Of a DNA stretch of 64,000 bases, positions 27,222 through 36,931 are shown one piece after another (position 1 is the stretch's first letter; each line of letters begins with the position of its first letter). The translations under genes and the position numbers were made by a program. The notes beneath the pieces were generated by a model that was given only the letters and a program-made list of their open reading frames with translations, ran no database searches and was not told the origin of the DNA. This DNA comes from Rhizobium sp. CF080. Its GTDB lineage: Bacteria; Pseudomonadota; Alphaproteobacteria; Rhizobiales; Rhizobiaceae. The DNA is taken from positions 496,001-560,000 of the forward strand of contig NZ_AKKC02000015.1 in the NCBI RefSeq assembly GCF_000282095.2, read 5' to 3'.

Positions 27222-28069
27222 TCAACGCCTCCCGTAACGGGTTGCGGCGAGGCTGGCTGGTGCGGCCCAGGCCCCTTGCGCAAGTAGATCGGCTGGAAGG
27301 CGCCGTCCTGGCGGATTTCCAGCGTGCCTTCGCGCACTAGCTCCAGCGACGCGGCAAAGGCGCTGGCGGTCGCCGTGACGCGATCCTCCGGTGGGAGATA
27401 GGGCAAGAGATAGTGCTGCAGCGTCGTCCAGTCGACGATCTCGCCGAGCATACGGGTGAGCAGTTCGCGGGCATCGACCAGCGACCACACCTTGCGCCTC
27501 TCGATCGTCACCTGAGTGACGGCGGTGCGCTGGCGCAGGTTGGCATAGGCCGCAAGCAGGTCATAAAGCGTCGCATCATAGGCGGATTCGACATTGTGCG
27601 GGATATGTTCCGGCGCGCCGCGGGCAAACACGTCGCGGCCGAGCCGGTTGCGGTTGACCAGCCGGGTCGCCGCCTCGCGCATCGCCTCCAGGCGCTTCAG
27701 GCGGAAGGCGAGCGTCGCAGCCAGTTCCTCGCCGCTCGGGCCGTCATCGCCCTTGGCCTGCTGCGGGATCAGAAGCTTGGACTTGAGATAGGCGAGCCAG
27801 GCCGCCATGACCAGATAGTCGGCGGCCAGCTCGATGCGGACCTGGCGGACGCTATCGATGAACTGCAGATATTGCTCGGCGAGCGCCAGCACCGAGATGC
27901 GGGCGAGATCCACCTTCTGGATGCGGGCAAGATGGAGGAGCAGGTCAAGCGGACCTTCGAAACCACTGACGTCGATCACCAGCGTCGGATCGTCGGTCGC
28001 GCGGTCGGCGCCGGCATCCTGCCAGAGCTTGTCCATCGGAATGGCGTTCGGCGATGTATTTATAGCCAT
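27218..28069 (-). CDS. scpA: SMC-ScpAB condensin subunit ScpA
   Basis: The kleisin that bridges SMC heads. Residues about 25-45 have the hallmark FEGPLDLLLHLARIQKVDLA, followed by YLQFIDSVRQVRIELAADYLVMAAWLAYLKSKLLIP. The C-terminal winged helix (VTATASAFAASLELVREG) binds SMC. The ATG at 28069 is preferred to a TTG six bases upstream. It lies about 30 bases after nagZ and overlaps scpB, so nagZ-scpA-scpB is an operon. Confidence 0.96.
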   Translation of the reverse strand: MAINTSPNAIPMDKLWQDAGADRATDDPTLVIDVSGFEGPLDLLLHLARIQKVDLARISVLALAEQYLQFIDSVRQVRIELAADYLVMAAWLAYLKSKLLIPQQAKGDDGPSGEELAATLAFRLKRLEAMREAATRLVNRNRLGRDVFARGAPEHIPHNVESAYDATLYDLLAAYANLRQRTAVTQVTIERRKVWSLVDARELLTRMLGEIVDWTTLQHYLLPYLPPEDRVTATASAFAASLELVREGTLEIRQDGAFQPIYLRKGPGPHQPASPQPVTGGVD

Positions 28070-28096
28070 TCCCAAACCTTGTCCTGTCGACAGCCG

Positions 28097-29113
28097 TCAG
28101 GAGACGGCGAGAAGACCGTGGAATTCCGCGCGGATCGCTTCTTCGTTCAAGCCGTCGCCCGCGCCAAAGGCCGCTTCCACCGCCCTTGCACGCCGCAGCG
28201 CATCCCCGGTAAGCGGGACCGTTTCCTTCACGACAGCCTTCATTTCGTCCATGACGCCGTTGCAATGCAAGACAATATCGCATCCGCCCCCAACGATTCT
28301 CGCCGCACGCTCGCCGATCGTGCCCTTCAGCGCATTCATCGACGTGTCGTCGGACATCAGCAGCCCGTCAAAGCCGATATGGCCGCGGATGATCTCGTCG
28401 ATCACCTTGCGGGAAATGGTCGCCGGCTCGTCCGGATCGATGGCTGTGAAGACGATATGGGCGCTCATCGCCATCAGCTCGTCCTTCATGGCGACGAAAG
28501 GCAGGAAATCATGCGCTTCCAGCTCGGCGCGCGAGACGGTGACCACCGGCAATTCGTGATGGCTGTCGGCCATGCCGCGGCCGTGGCCCGGCATATGCTT
28601 AATGACCGGCAGCATGCCACCGGCCTTGAGGCCATCGGCGGCCGCCTGGCCCATTTCGGCAACCGTCTTCGGATCGAATCCATAGGCACGATCGCCGATG
28701 ACGTTGCTTGCCCCTTCGATCGGCACGTCGATGACAGGCAGGCAATCGACATTGATGCCGAACTTCATGAGATCGAACGCATGCAGGCGCGACATCAGCC
28801 AGGTTGCCCTGAGCCCCTTGTCGCGATCCTGCCTGTAAAGTTCGCCTAGCACTGCGGCCGAGGGATAACGCTCGATCATCGGCGGACGGATGCGCTGGAC
28901 GCGGCCACCCTCCTGGTCGATCAGCACCGGCGCATCCGGCCGGCCGATGGCATCACGCATGGAAGCGACGAGATCGCTGATCTGCGCCGGCTCGATGCAA
29001 TTGCGGGCAAACAGGATGAAGCCCCAGGGCCGTTCGTCCTTGTAAAGCGCCACTTCGTCCGCGGTGAGGGTCGGGCCGCTGGAGCCCAGGATCATTGCTT
29101 TTGATTCGCTCAT
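28097..29113 (-). CDS. nagZ: beta-N-acetylhexosaminidase NagZ
   Basis: A cytoplasmic glycoside hydrolase of family 3 that removes GlcNAc from muropeptides during peptidoglycan recycling. The 338-residue protein has the NagZ catalytic loop KHMPGHGRGMADSHHELP (about residues 166-183) with the conserved Asp-His dyad, and LIDQEGGRVQRIRPP near residue 65 and LLMSDDTSMNAL (Asp nucleophile) near residue 245. Amidase/hydrolase and SPOR genes nearby also act on the cell wall. Confidence 0.96.
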   Translation of the reverse strand: MSESKAMILGSSGPTLTADEVALYKDERPWGFILFARNCIEPAQISDLVASMRDAIGRPDAPVLIDQEGGRVQRIRPPMIERYPSAAVLGELYRQDRDKGLRATWLMSRLHAFDLMKFGINVDCLPVIDVPIEGASNVIGDRAYGFDPKTVAEMGQAAADGLKAGGMLPVIKHMPGHGRGMADSHHELPVVTVSRAELEAHDFLPFVAMKDELMAMSAHIVFTAIDPDEPATISRKVIDEIIRGHIGFDGLLMSDDTSMNALKGTIGERAARIVGGGCDIVLHCNGVMDEMKAVVKETVPLTGDALRRARAVEAAFGAGDGLNEEAIRAEFHGLLAVS

Positions 29114-29148
29114 GGCTCGATCTTAGATCATTGGCGGTCCAACGAAAA

Positions 29149-29170
29149 ACGGGGCGCCCAGGCGCCCCGT
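29149..29170 (-). terminator. terminator after the SPOR-domain gene
   Basis: ACGGGGCGCC and GGCGCCCCGT form a perfect 10-bp stem; on the minus strand it is followed by TTTTTCG. It separates the SPOR gene from nagZ. Confidence 0.85.
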
Positions 29171-29192
29171 CGAATTCTTCGTTTTTCGGTCC

Positions 29193-32100
29193 TTACCGGC
29201 CGACGAGGCAGGTACCGCCGGCGGCGCGATACCGTTCGCAGAGCGCCACAGCATCGTTCTTGCTGCCGGCCGGGATGCGGACGCGGTAGAAGGTGCCCTT
29301 GCCGGCGATCTCGGCCGATTTGATATCGACGCCGCGGCCGCCGATGACGCTGCCGAATTTGGCCGACAGGCTCTGGTAGGATTTCTGGGCTTCCGCCTGG
29401 GACGGCAGCGAGGCGATCTGGATCACGTAGTCACCGGAACCCAGCGAAGCGACCTGGTTTGGTGCGGACGCCGGAACGCCGGCCGTCTGCTGGCCCGGAG
29501 CGCGGACATTGCCCTGATCGGTGACGGCAGCGACAACGTTGACCGGCTGTTCGGACGGACGTGCGATCGGGACCGGAGCCTTTGCCGCAGGTGCAGAGGC
29601 CTGAACCGGAGCGACAGGCGCCGGAGCCTGTACGGCCGCCGGAGCAGGAGCCGCTGCAGCCGGAGTCGGCTGGGCGGGAGCGGCTGCGACGGGCGGCGTG
29701 ACCGGGTTCGCCCTCACCACGTTGACGTGTTCTGCCGGAGCGGCCGGGTTGGCAGGTGCCGAGACCGGAAGGACTCCGGCAGAGCCAGCATTCGAGGGAG
29801 CTGCCAGCGGTTGCGTACGGGTCGGCGTGGCGGGCACGGAAGCCGGAGCCTTGTCAGGGAAGGCAGCGGCCGTCTCGACCGGCTTTGCGCCGGCGGCTGG
29901 CAGCTTTGCCGTTTCCGGTGCGGCGAGCGCCGGTGCCGCGATTTCCTGCTCGACCAGCTTGCCATCCGGGCGGACGATCATCGTCTTGACCTTGCGCGGC
30001 ATGACCGTCACCGGCTGCTGTTCTGCGGAGGCATTGCCCGGTGCAGCCCGGTCCTGCGGCAGAAGGCGCGGATCCTGGGTCTCGCCGACATCGGTCGGGT
30101 CGATATCATTCTCGCCTTCGAGCGGCAGCGTATCGGGCATCAGGGTCTTCTGCACGACATCGATCGGCTCCTCGTTGGAGGAGATCAAGGTGCGCTGCTT
30201 CGGATCTTTTGGCGAAACACCGGCGACGCGGTCGTAGACCGCCTTGTCCTGGTTCGGGACGGTCTTGCCGCCCGGATTTTGCGGCGCAATCTTGATCGGG
30301 TCATTATCGGCGGCAATGATGACCGGTTCACCGCCCGACACGACATTCGAAACGCTGCTGCCGAAGAACGCATAGGCGCCGACACCGCCGAGGATCACCA
30401 CGCCGGCAAGGGCCAGCGGCACAGCCCAGCTGCGGACGGAACGACGGGCGTTCTCGACGGTCGCGACATAGTCTGCGTCGGAATAATGCAGTTCCTCATG
30501 CTCCGCCGCCGGCAACGGCGTGGTCAGGCTGCGGCGAAAATCCTCTTCCAGCGCACGCTCGAAATCGTCGAGGTCGGTGTAGTTCGGTGAGCGGCCGGCT
30601 TCGGCTGCAGCCTGCTGGCCCCTCGGTGCGATATCGATCTCCGGCTTGCGGGCTGGCGCTGAAGCTGGCTTGTTCGGCGTCGCCAGCAGCGTCGCGAGCT
30701 CCGCATCGATGTCGAGTTCGTAGTCGGGACGATAGGCCGGCGGCTGTTCCGGCTCTTCTGCCGGCAGCGACGGTACGTCGAGTTCGGCGATCGCCTCCAC
30801 CTGGTCTTCGGAATCGGCAATCTGGGCCGGATCGAACGGCAGGTCGGCAATCGATTCAGGTTCTCCTACACCCTGTGCCTCGACAACCGGTGCCGCGGCA
30901 GCGGCGGCGATGGACGCGACATGAACCGTCGGCGCCAGCGCAGAGGCGACAGCCGGCGCAGCTTCTGTTTTCACAGCGGCTACCGCCGGAAGCGTTGCCT
31001 GAACCGGATGTTTCTGCGCCTCTTCGACGATGATGTCGGCAAGGTCGAGCTCAAGGCCATCGAGCGCCAACTCGAATTCCTCGTCCGAGAAAGGATCCTT
31101 CTCGTCCAGGGCGGCAGCCGGAGGCGCGGCAACCGGCGCCTTGGCAATAATGGAGGCAGCAGGAGCGACGGGTGCGGCGGCGGGCGCTATTGGTGGCTCG
31201 GGCGCCTTTGCCACAGGGGTTGCAAGCGGCTGCCCGACCGATGTCGGCAGCGAATAGCGCTGGACGTCGTAGATCAGCTCGTCAAGCGCCGAGAACCGAT
31301 CCTTTTGCGGCGCAGCGGCACTCGGAGCGGTCGAGGCAACTGGCATGGCGGGCGTTGCCGCGACCGGCGCATCTCGTTGCTGCTCAGGGGCCTGAGCTTC
31401 TGAAGACGTCACGGAAACCTGCAGCTCGGCAGCGGGCGCAGGATCGGGCTTCGGGGTCGGGATATCGTCCACAACCGGAAGCTCGAAAGCATATTCGGTC
31501 GGCGCAGATGCGACTGGCTGCGCAGCGAGTTCAGGCGCCGGTGCAGAAGCCGCAGCCAAATCCCGTGCGACGCTGAAATTGGTGAGCGGCATGCGGAAGC
31601 CTGGAATATAGGCCCCCTTGCCCCTCTCGGCCTTTGCCTCCAGCTCAAACTTCGCTTCGGGTTCAGATTTCGCCTCAGGCTCGAACGCTGCTTCGGGTTC
31701 GAACACTGGCTGCGTCTCGAACTCGACCTGCGGTTCGAATTTCACCTCGGGCTCGATCTGGGCCTCTGGCTCGAATTTCGCCTCGGGCTCGAACGTCACT
31801 TCGGGTTGGCTTGCGGCAACGGGTTCAGCCGCGATCGAGCTTTCCAGCTCGGCCGCGAGATCGAATTCCTCTGCCGGCTCTTCTTCTACCGGTGCGACGG
31901 ATGACATCGCGCCTGCAGCCGGGAAATCGGGCAGATCGAAAACAGGTTCCACACGCGCAGCTTCGGGAGCCGGCTCAAATGCCGGTTCTACAGCGACGCT
32001 CTCGTAGACGGTATCAACCGCCAACGGCGCCTCTTCGTCGCCGAACTGGAGGTCGTCGCGCTCGCGGATTTCGTCGTCGGCCGGCAGGAAAGCCGGCGAA

Positions 32101-32462
32101 GGCTCGACCGCAGCTGCCTCAGGAACGAATTCCAGCTCCTCCGGCTCTAGCGGCAGCGCAGTCGCCCTGACATCCGGCGCGGGCTCGGCGAAAGGCTGCG
32201 GCCCATCGTCGAGCGCGATATCGTGAATGGGATCGAGGCGCGGCGCGTCATAGCGTTCAAACTCCTGAAGAAGCTCGTCTTCAAGATTGAATGCCGGCTC
32301 GTGCCGCACAGGCGATGAAGTATCGGTGGAAGATGATCCGGGCCTGGCCGCGACGGGAAGATCGTCGTAGCCTACGATGCGGGCGAGTTCTGCCAGCGGA
32401 TCATCATCTGCAAAGAAGTCCGGTAAATCATTCCGGCTACGCGCAAGGTTGTTATCGGCCAT
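29193..32462 (-). CDS. large SPOR-domain membrane protein
   Basis: About 1,089 residues. A very long N-terminal region rich in Glu, Pro and Ala (residues 1 to about 680, presumably disordered and cytoplasmic) includes FEPEA-type hexapeptide repeats; then one transmembrane helix (SWAVPLALAGVVILGGVGAY), a Pro/Ala/Val-rich periplasmic linker, and a C-terminal SPOR domain (VIQIASLPSQAEAQKSYQSL to the end). SPOR domains bind glycan strands lacking peptide stems at division septa. The arrangement suggests a divisome- or growth-zone-associated protein. It follows argS, 66 bases downstream. Most SPOR proteins are far shorter. Confidence 0.88.
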   Translation of the reverse strand: MADNNLARSRNDLPDFFADDDPLAELARIVGYDDLPVAARPGSSSTDTSSPVRHEPAFNLEDELLQEFERYDAPRLDPIHDIALDDGPQPFAEPAPDVRATALPLEPEELEFVPEAAAVEPSPAFLPADDEIRERDDLQFGDEEAPLAVDTVYESVAVEPAFEPAPEAARVEPVFDLPDFPAAGAMSSVAPVEEEPAEEFDLAAELESSIAAEPVAASQPEVTFEPEAKFEPEAQIEPEVKFEPQVEFETQPVFEPEAAFEPEAKSEPEAKFELEAKAERGKGAYIPGFRMPLTNFSVARDLAAASAPAPELAAQPVASAPTEYAFELPVVDDIPTPKPDPAPAAELQVSVTSSEAQAPEQQRDAPVAATPAMPVASTAPSAAAPQKDRFSALDELIYDVQRYSLPTSVGQPLATPVAKAPEPPIAPAAAPVAPAASIIAKAPVAAPPAAALDEKDPFSDEEFELALDGLELDLADIIVEEAQKHPVQATLPAVAAVKTEAAPAVASALAPTVHVASIAAAAAAPVVEAQGVGEPESIADLPFDPAQIADSEDQVEAIAELDVPSLPAEEPEQPPAYRPDYELDIDAELATLLATPNKPASAPARKPEIDIAPRGQQAAAEAGRSPNYTDLDDFERALEEDFRRSLTTPLPAAEHEELHYSDADYVATVENARRSVRSWAVPLALAGVVILGGVGAYAFFGSSVSNVVSGGEPVIIAADNDPIKIAPQNPGGKTVPNQDKAVYDRVAGVSPKDPKQRTLISSNEEPIDVVQKTLMPDTLPLEGENDIDPTDVGETQDPRLLPQDRAAPGNASAEQQPVTVMPRKVKTMIVRPDGKLVEQEIAAPALAAPETAKLPAAGAKPVETAAAFPDKAPASVPATPTRTQPLAAPSNAGSAGVLPVSAPANPAAPAEHVNVVRANPVTPPVAAAPAQPTPAAAAPAPAAVQAPAPVAPVQASAPAAKAPVPIARPSEQPVNVVAAVTDQGNVRAPGQQTAGVPASAPNQVASLGSGDYVIQIASLPSQAEAQKSYQSLSAKFGSVIGGRGVDIKSAEIAGKGTFYRVRIPAGSKNDAVALCERYRAAGGTCLVGR
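31618..31818 (-). repeat. imperfect hexapeptide-coding repeats in the SPOR gene
   Basis: About ten degenerate 18-bp units encode F-E-P-E-A/V-x (for example FEPEAKFEPEAQIEPEVKFE). DNA units such as GGCTCGAATTTCGCCTC and GGTTCGAACACTGGC recur. This is a minisatellite-like expansion inside the cytoplasmic acidic region. Confidence 0.8.
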
Positions 32463-32528
32463 TACCTCGTCCACTCACCTACATTACAACGCATATGCCA
32501 GTGCAATGTGGGGAAATGGTGGCGATAT

Positions 32529-34286
32529 TTACCGCATTTCTTCCGGTGCCGCAGTGCCTGTGATTCCAAGTCCTGACTTCAAAACAGAGGCGACAGCATG
32601 CACCAGCCCAAGCCTGGCAACGCTCAATTCTCGGTTTTTATCGTTAACAAAGCGTAATTCCGGTTGTTCTTTACCTTTATTCCAATGCGCATGGAAGAAA
32701 CTTGCCAGATCATAGAGGTAAAAAGCAAGCCGATGCGGCTCCTGCGCCTGGGCTGCAGCTTCGATAACCCGGGGATATTCCGCAAGCTTTGCAACGAGTT
32801 GCATTTCGTTCGGATCGTTGATCAGGCCGCTTGAGCCCTTGAGGTCGAGCGAATCGATGTCGAGATCCGGAAACGCTTCCTTCGCCTGCCGGAAAACCGA
32901 AGAGCAGCGCGCATGCGCATACTGGACGTAGAAGACCGGGTTGTCCTTCGACTGTTCGGTCACCTTGGCGAAATCGAAATCGAGCGGCTCCGAACTCTTC
33001 CTGTAGAGCATCATGAAGCGCACCGCATCGCGGCCGACCTCGTCGACGACGTCGCGAAGGGTCACGAAGTTGCCGGAACGCTTCGACATCTTCACCGGCT
33101 CGCCGTCACGGTACAGCTTGACGAGCTGGCAGAGGAGCACGGTGAGCTTGACCTTGCCGCCGGAGACGGCGCGCGCCACGGCTTCCAGGCGCTTGACGTA
33201 GCCACCATGGTCGGCGCCGAGCACATAGATCATCTCGTCGTAACCGCGGTCGAACTTGTCCTTGAAATAGGCAACGTCGGCCGCGAAGTAAGTATAGCTG
33301 CCGTCCGACTTGATCAGCGGCCGGTCCATGTCATCGCCCACTTCGGTGGAGCGGAACAGCGTCTGCTCGCGGTCCTCCCAGTCTTCAGGCAACTGGCCCT
33401 TCGGCGGCGGCAGCGTACCCTTGTAGACGTGTCCCTTGAAGGTGAGGTCGTTGATTGCCTGGCGGATGCGCTGCGCGCCATTGGCATGCAGCGTTCTCTC
33501 TGAAAAGAACACGTCGTGATGAACGTTGAGCGCATCGAGGTCATCGCGGATCAGTGCCATCATCGCATCGATCGCCTTGTCCTTGACGATCGGCATCCAG
33601 GCGTCTTCCGGCATGTTTTGCAGGCGGGGACCGTATTCATCCGCCAAGGCCTTTCCGACCGGCACGAGGTAATCGCCCGGATAAAGACCCGAGGGAATCT
33701 CGCCGATCGTCTCGCCCAGCGCCTCGCGGTAACGCAGGAAGACCGAGCGGGCTAGGACGTCGATCTGGCTGCCGGCATCGTTGATGTAGTATTCCTTGGT
33801 CACGTCGTAGCCGGCAAACGCCATCAGGTTCGCCAGCGCATCGCCCACCACCGCGCCGCGGCAATGGCCGACATGCATCGGGCCGGTCGGGTTGGCCGAG
33901 ACGTATTCGACATTCGCCTTCTTGTCGGCGCCGACCGTCGAACGGCCGTAATCCGTGCCCTCGGCAATCATCGAGGCGAGCACGCGCTGCCAGTAGCCGG
34001 CGCCGAGACGGATATTGATGAATCCAGGGCCGGCCACCGACACTTCGCTGACATCGGCATCCGAACGCAGCGCTTCGGCGATGATATCGGCGAGCGCGCG
34101 CGGATTGGTGCCGAGCGGCTTGGCCAGTACCATGGCGGCATTGGTCGCGACATCGCCGTGGCTCTGGTCGCGCGGCGGTTCGACTGCGATACGGCCGAAA
34201 TCAAGCTCGCTTCGCTTTTCCCTGATGATATCAAGGGTCTCCAAAGCATTCTTAATTCTTGTTTCGAAGTCGGCAAAAAGATTCAT
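32529..34286 (-). CDS. argS: arginyl-tRNA synthetase
   Basis: A class I synthetase of about 585 residues. The HIGH motif is seen as HVGH in SANPTGPMHVGHCRGAVVGD and the KMSKS equivalent as VKMSKRSGNFVTL. The N-terminal Add-1 domain (QSHGDVATNAAMVLAKPLG) and the DALR C-terminal anticodon domain are present. ATG 34286 follows GGGGATGATTGAAC; a TTG six bases upstream is the alternative. It is downstream of dgt and upstream of the SPOR gene. Confidence 0.97.
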   Translation of the reverse strand: MNLFADFETRIKNALETLDIIREKRSELDFGRIAVEPPRDQSHGDVATNAAMVLAKPLGTNPRALADIIAEALRSDADVSEVSVAGPGFINIRLGAGYWQRVLASMIAEGTDYGRSTVGADKKANVEYVSANPTGPMHVGHCRGAVVGDALANLMAFAGYDVTKEYYINDAGSQIDVLARSVFLRYREALGETIGEIPSGLYPGDYLVPVGKALADEYGPRLQNMPEDAWMPIVKDKAIDAMMALIRDDLDALNVHHDVFFSERTLHANGAQRIRQAINDLTFKGHVYKGTLPPPKGQLPEDWEDREQTLFRSTEVGDDMDRPLIKSDGSYTYFAADVAYFKDKFDRGYDEMIYVLGADHGGYVKRLEAVARAVSGGKVKLTVLLCQLVKLYRDGEPVKMSKRSGNFVTLRDVVDEVGRDAVRFMMLYRKSSEPLDFDFAKVTEQSKDNPVFYVQYAHARCSSVFRQAKEAFPDLDIDSLDLKGSSGLINDPNEMQLVAKLAEYPRVIEAAAQAQEPHRLAFYLYDLASFFHAHWNKGKEQPELRFVNDKNRELSVARLGLVHAVASVLKSGLGITGTAAPEEMR

Positions 34287-34348
34287 GTTCAATCATCCCC
34301 GAGACATGCCCGAGGACCCTTGCTGGCCAGTGTCATTGGTGGCGGTGC

Positions 34349-35566
34349 CTAGCGCAAATCCGGAGTCTGGTCAAACAGCTCGGCATGCGCCTTGATCGCG
34401 AACGTATCGGTCATTCCGGCAAGATAATCGCCGACATGGCGGGCCCGCGCCGTTTCACCGAGACCGGAGATGTGGTTGACCCAATAATGGCTGCGCATCA
34501 ACGACGGGTCATTCATATAGGCCTGGAAGAGATCCGACACGATCTGGGAGGCACCTGCGCGGATGCGCATGATGTCCGGATGCCGGTAGATGCGCGAGAA
34601 CAGCAGCTTCTTGATGCAGCGATCGGTCTGGGCCATCTCCTCGGAGAAGGTGGCGATGACGTGCCCCGCGGCACGAACGTCCTCGGCGCTCTGCGGATCC
34701 ACCTTACCGAGATTGTGCTGCGCGACGTCGATGACGTCCTCGACCATATGGGTGATCTGACGGCGCATGATCTCATGGGCGAACCGGCTCGGTTCCAGAT
34801 TCGGATAACGCCCCCTCACCTCCGCCATCAGCCTGGCGAGAAACGGGACCTCATCCAGCATCTCGAAGGTCAGCAGGCCGGAGCGCAGTCCGTCGTCGAT
34901 GTCATGGGTGTTATAGGCGATGTCGTCGGCGATCGCCGCCACCTGCGCCTCGAGGCTGGCATAGCTGGCCAACTCCAGGTCATGCAGTTCGCAATAGTCC
35001 CGGATCGGCTGCGGCACCGGTCCGCGCGTCCCCTCACCGGTCTTGGTCAGCAGCGGACCGTTGTGCTTGACGAGGCCTTCCAGGCTTTCCCAGGTGAGAT
35101 TGAGCCCGTCGAAATCCGCATACCGGCGTTCGAGCTTGGTGACGATGCGCAGCGACTGGGCATTGTGGTCGAAGCCGCCATAAGGCTTCAGCATCTCGTC
35201 GAGCGCATCCTCTCCGGTATGGCCGAACGGCGTGTGGCCAAAGTCGTGGACCAGCGCGACGCCTTCGGCGAGATCCTCGTCGAGTTTCAGGGCACGGGCG
35301 AGAGCCCGGGCGATCTGCGCCACCTCGACCGTGTGGGTGAGCCGGGTGCGGTAATGGTCGCCATCGGGGCTGATGAACACCTGCGTCTTGTGCTTCAGCC
35401 GCCGGAATGCGGTCGTGTGGACGATACGGTCGCGGTCGCGCTGGAATTCAGAGCGCGTCAGGCTGCCCTCCTCCGGGAAGAGCCGACCTCGGGACGCCCA
35501 GGGATTGGCGGCATAGACCGCCCGCTCGCCACTGCCGAAACCCAGCGCCCTGGTATCGATCGTCAT
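34349..35566 (-). CDS. dgt: dGTPase-like dNTP triphosphohydrolase
   Basis: A 405-residue HD-domain protein of the deoxyguanosinetriphosphate triphosphohydrolase-like family, which hydrolyses dNTPs to deoxynucleoside and triphosphate. Metal-binding residues are visible in RTRLTHTVEVAQIAR (His) and ALVHDFGHTPFGHTGED (His-Asp), with a later Asp in ADDIAYNTHDIDDG. It begins the dgt-argS-SPOR series and is divergent from erpA, with a 136-base shared upstream region. Confidence 0.94.
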   Translation of the reverse strand: MTIDTRALGFGSGERAVYAANPWASRGRLFPEEGSLTRSEFQRDRDRIVHTTAFRRLKHKTQVFISPDGDHYRTRLTHTVEVAQIARALARALKLDEDLAEGVALVHDFGHTPFGHTGEDALDEMLKPYGGFDHNAQSLRIVTKLERRYADFDGLNLTWESLEGLVKHNGPLLTKTGEGTRGPVPQPIRDYCELHDLELASYASLEAQVAAIADDIAYNTHDIDDGLRSGLLTFEMLDEVPFLARLMAEVRGRYPNLEPSRFAHEIMRRQITHMVEDVIDVAQHNLGKVDPQSAEDVRAAGHVIATFSEEMAQTDRCIKKLLFSRIYRHPDIMRIRAGASQIVSDLFQAYMNDPSLMRSHYWVNHISGLGETARARHVGDYLAGMTDTFAIKAHAELFDQTPDLR

Positions 35567-35702
35567 GCCGTCACCTGTTTGTTCATCCGCAGCCTGCCGC
35601 CCATTGACGTGCCCTTCACGTCTTCATACCTATAGTAAAGCCGTGCGCAATGCCGGTGACAGGAATCTCTCCGGGCCTTGAACCCGGCAGGAGGCGGATA
35701 TT

Positions 35703-36032
35703 ATGGAAACGAATGTAACTCTTTCGAATGCGGCGGCCAAGCGCATCGCCGAAATCGTCGGCAACGAAGCCGGCAAGCAGGCATTGCGCGTCTCGGTCGA
35801 AGGCGGCGGCTGTTCGGGCTTCTCCTACAAGTTCGATCTGGCCGAAGCGCCGCAGGACGATGACGTGGTGATCGCCAATGGCGATGCCAAGGTGCTGATC
35901 GACAGCCTCTCGCTCGTCTACATGGCGGGTTCGGAAATCGACTTCGTCGACAACCTGCTCGGCCAGTCCTTCCAGATCAAGAACCCGAACGCAGTGGCAA
36001 GCTGCGGCTGCGGCACCAGTTTCTCGATCTGA
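35703..36032 (+). CDS. erpA: iron-sulfur cluster insertion protein ErpA (A-type carrier)
   Basis: A 109-residue HesB/IscA-type carrier that delivers Fe-S clusters to apo-proteins. The three ligand cysteines are present: one in EGGGCSGFSYKF and two in SCGCGTSF at the C-terminus. GGCAGGAGGCGG is a strong ribosome binding site. A short gap of 83 bases separates it from xth on the same strand. Confidence 0.93.
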   Translation: METNVTLSNAAAKRIAEIVGNEAGKQALRVSVEGGGCSGFSYKFDLAEAPQDDDVVIANGDAKVLIDSLSLVYMAGSEIDFVDNLLGQSFQIKNPNAVASCGCGTSFSI

Positions 36033-36115
36033 TAACATTCTCTCCTGCGTGCTTCGCCCTTCCCAACGCTTCCTCTTTCGTTAAAAGAGGAAGCGAACAG
36101 TGGAGGCAAGGGCCG

Positions 36116-36904
36116 ATGAAGATCGCCACCTGGAACATCAACGGCGTCAAGGCGCGTATCGACAACCTGCGCCAGTGGCTGACCGATTCTTCCCCGGACA
36201 TCGTCTGCCTGCAGGAAATCAAATCCGTCGACGAAACCTTCCCGCGGCTTGAGATCGAGGCGCTCGGCTATCACGTCGAGACGCATGGCCAGAAGGGGTT
36301 CAACGGCGTCGCATTGCTGTCGAAGAGCAAGCCGGACGAAGTGATGCGCGGCCTGCCGGGCGATGAGGGCGACGAGCAGTCCCGGTACATTGAAGGTGTG
36401 TTTTCGCTTCCGGGCGGCGCGATCCGCGTTGCCTCCATCTATCTGCCGAACGGCAACCCGGCCGATGATCCGGTCAAATATCCCTATAAGCTGGCCTGGA
36501 TGGAACGGCTGCACCTGCATGCGCAGAACTGCCTTCTTCTCGAAGAGCCGCTGATCCTTGCCGGCGACTACAACGTCATTCCCGAGCCGCATGACTGCTT
36601 CGATCCGGCGGTGTGGGCAACGGATGCGCTGTTCCTGCCGCAGACCCGCGCAGCCTTCCGGCGCCTGGAAAATCTCGGCCTTGTCGATGCGGTACGCGCC
36701 ACGACCGACGCGACCAAGCTCTATTCGTTCTGGGATTATCAGGCCGGCGCCTGGCAGAAGAATAACGGCATCCGCATCGACCATCTTCTGCTGTCGGCGG
36801 AAGCCGCCGACAGGCTGAAATCCACGGCGATCGAGAAACATGTACGGGCCTGGGAAAAGCCGTCGGACCACGTGCCCGTCATCGGCATGTTCGATTTCGG
36901 CTGA
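36116..36904 (+). CDS. xth: exodeoxyribonuclease III (AP endonuclease)
   Basis: Cuts DNA at abasic sites and removes 3' blocks in base-excision repair. The 262-residue exonuclease/endonuclease/phosphatase fold protein has KIATWNINGVKARIDNL (Asn7), VCLQEIKS (Glu34), ILAGDYNVIPEP (Asp-Asn) and KPSDHVPVIG (catalytic Asp-His). GTGGAGGCAAGG precedes the ATG. The 3' end faces exoR, with no clear terminator in the 27-base gap. Confidence 0.96.
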   Translation: MKIATWNINGVKARIDNLRQWLTDSSPDIVCLQEIKSVDETFPRLEIEALGYHVETHGQKGFNGVALLSKSKPDEVMRGLPGDEGDEQSRYIEGVFSLPGGAIRVASIYLPNGNPADDPVKYPYKLAWMERLHLHAQNCLLLEEPLILAGDYNVIPEPHDCFDPAVWATDALFLPQTRAAFRRLENLGLVDAVRATTDATKLYSFWDYQAGAWQKNNGIRIDHLLLSAEAADRLKSTAIEKHVRAWEKPSDHVPVIGMFDFG

Positions 36905-36931
36905 TTGCCCGACAGATCGGCGAGGCGTCGG

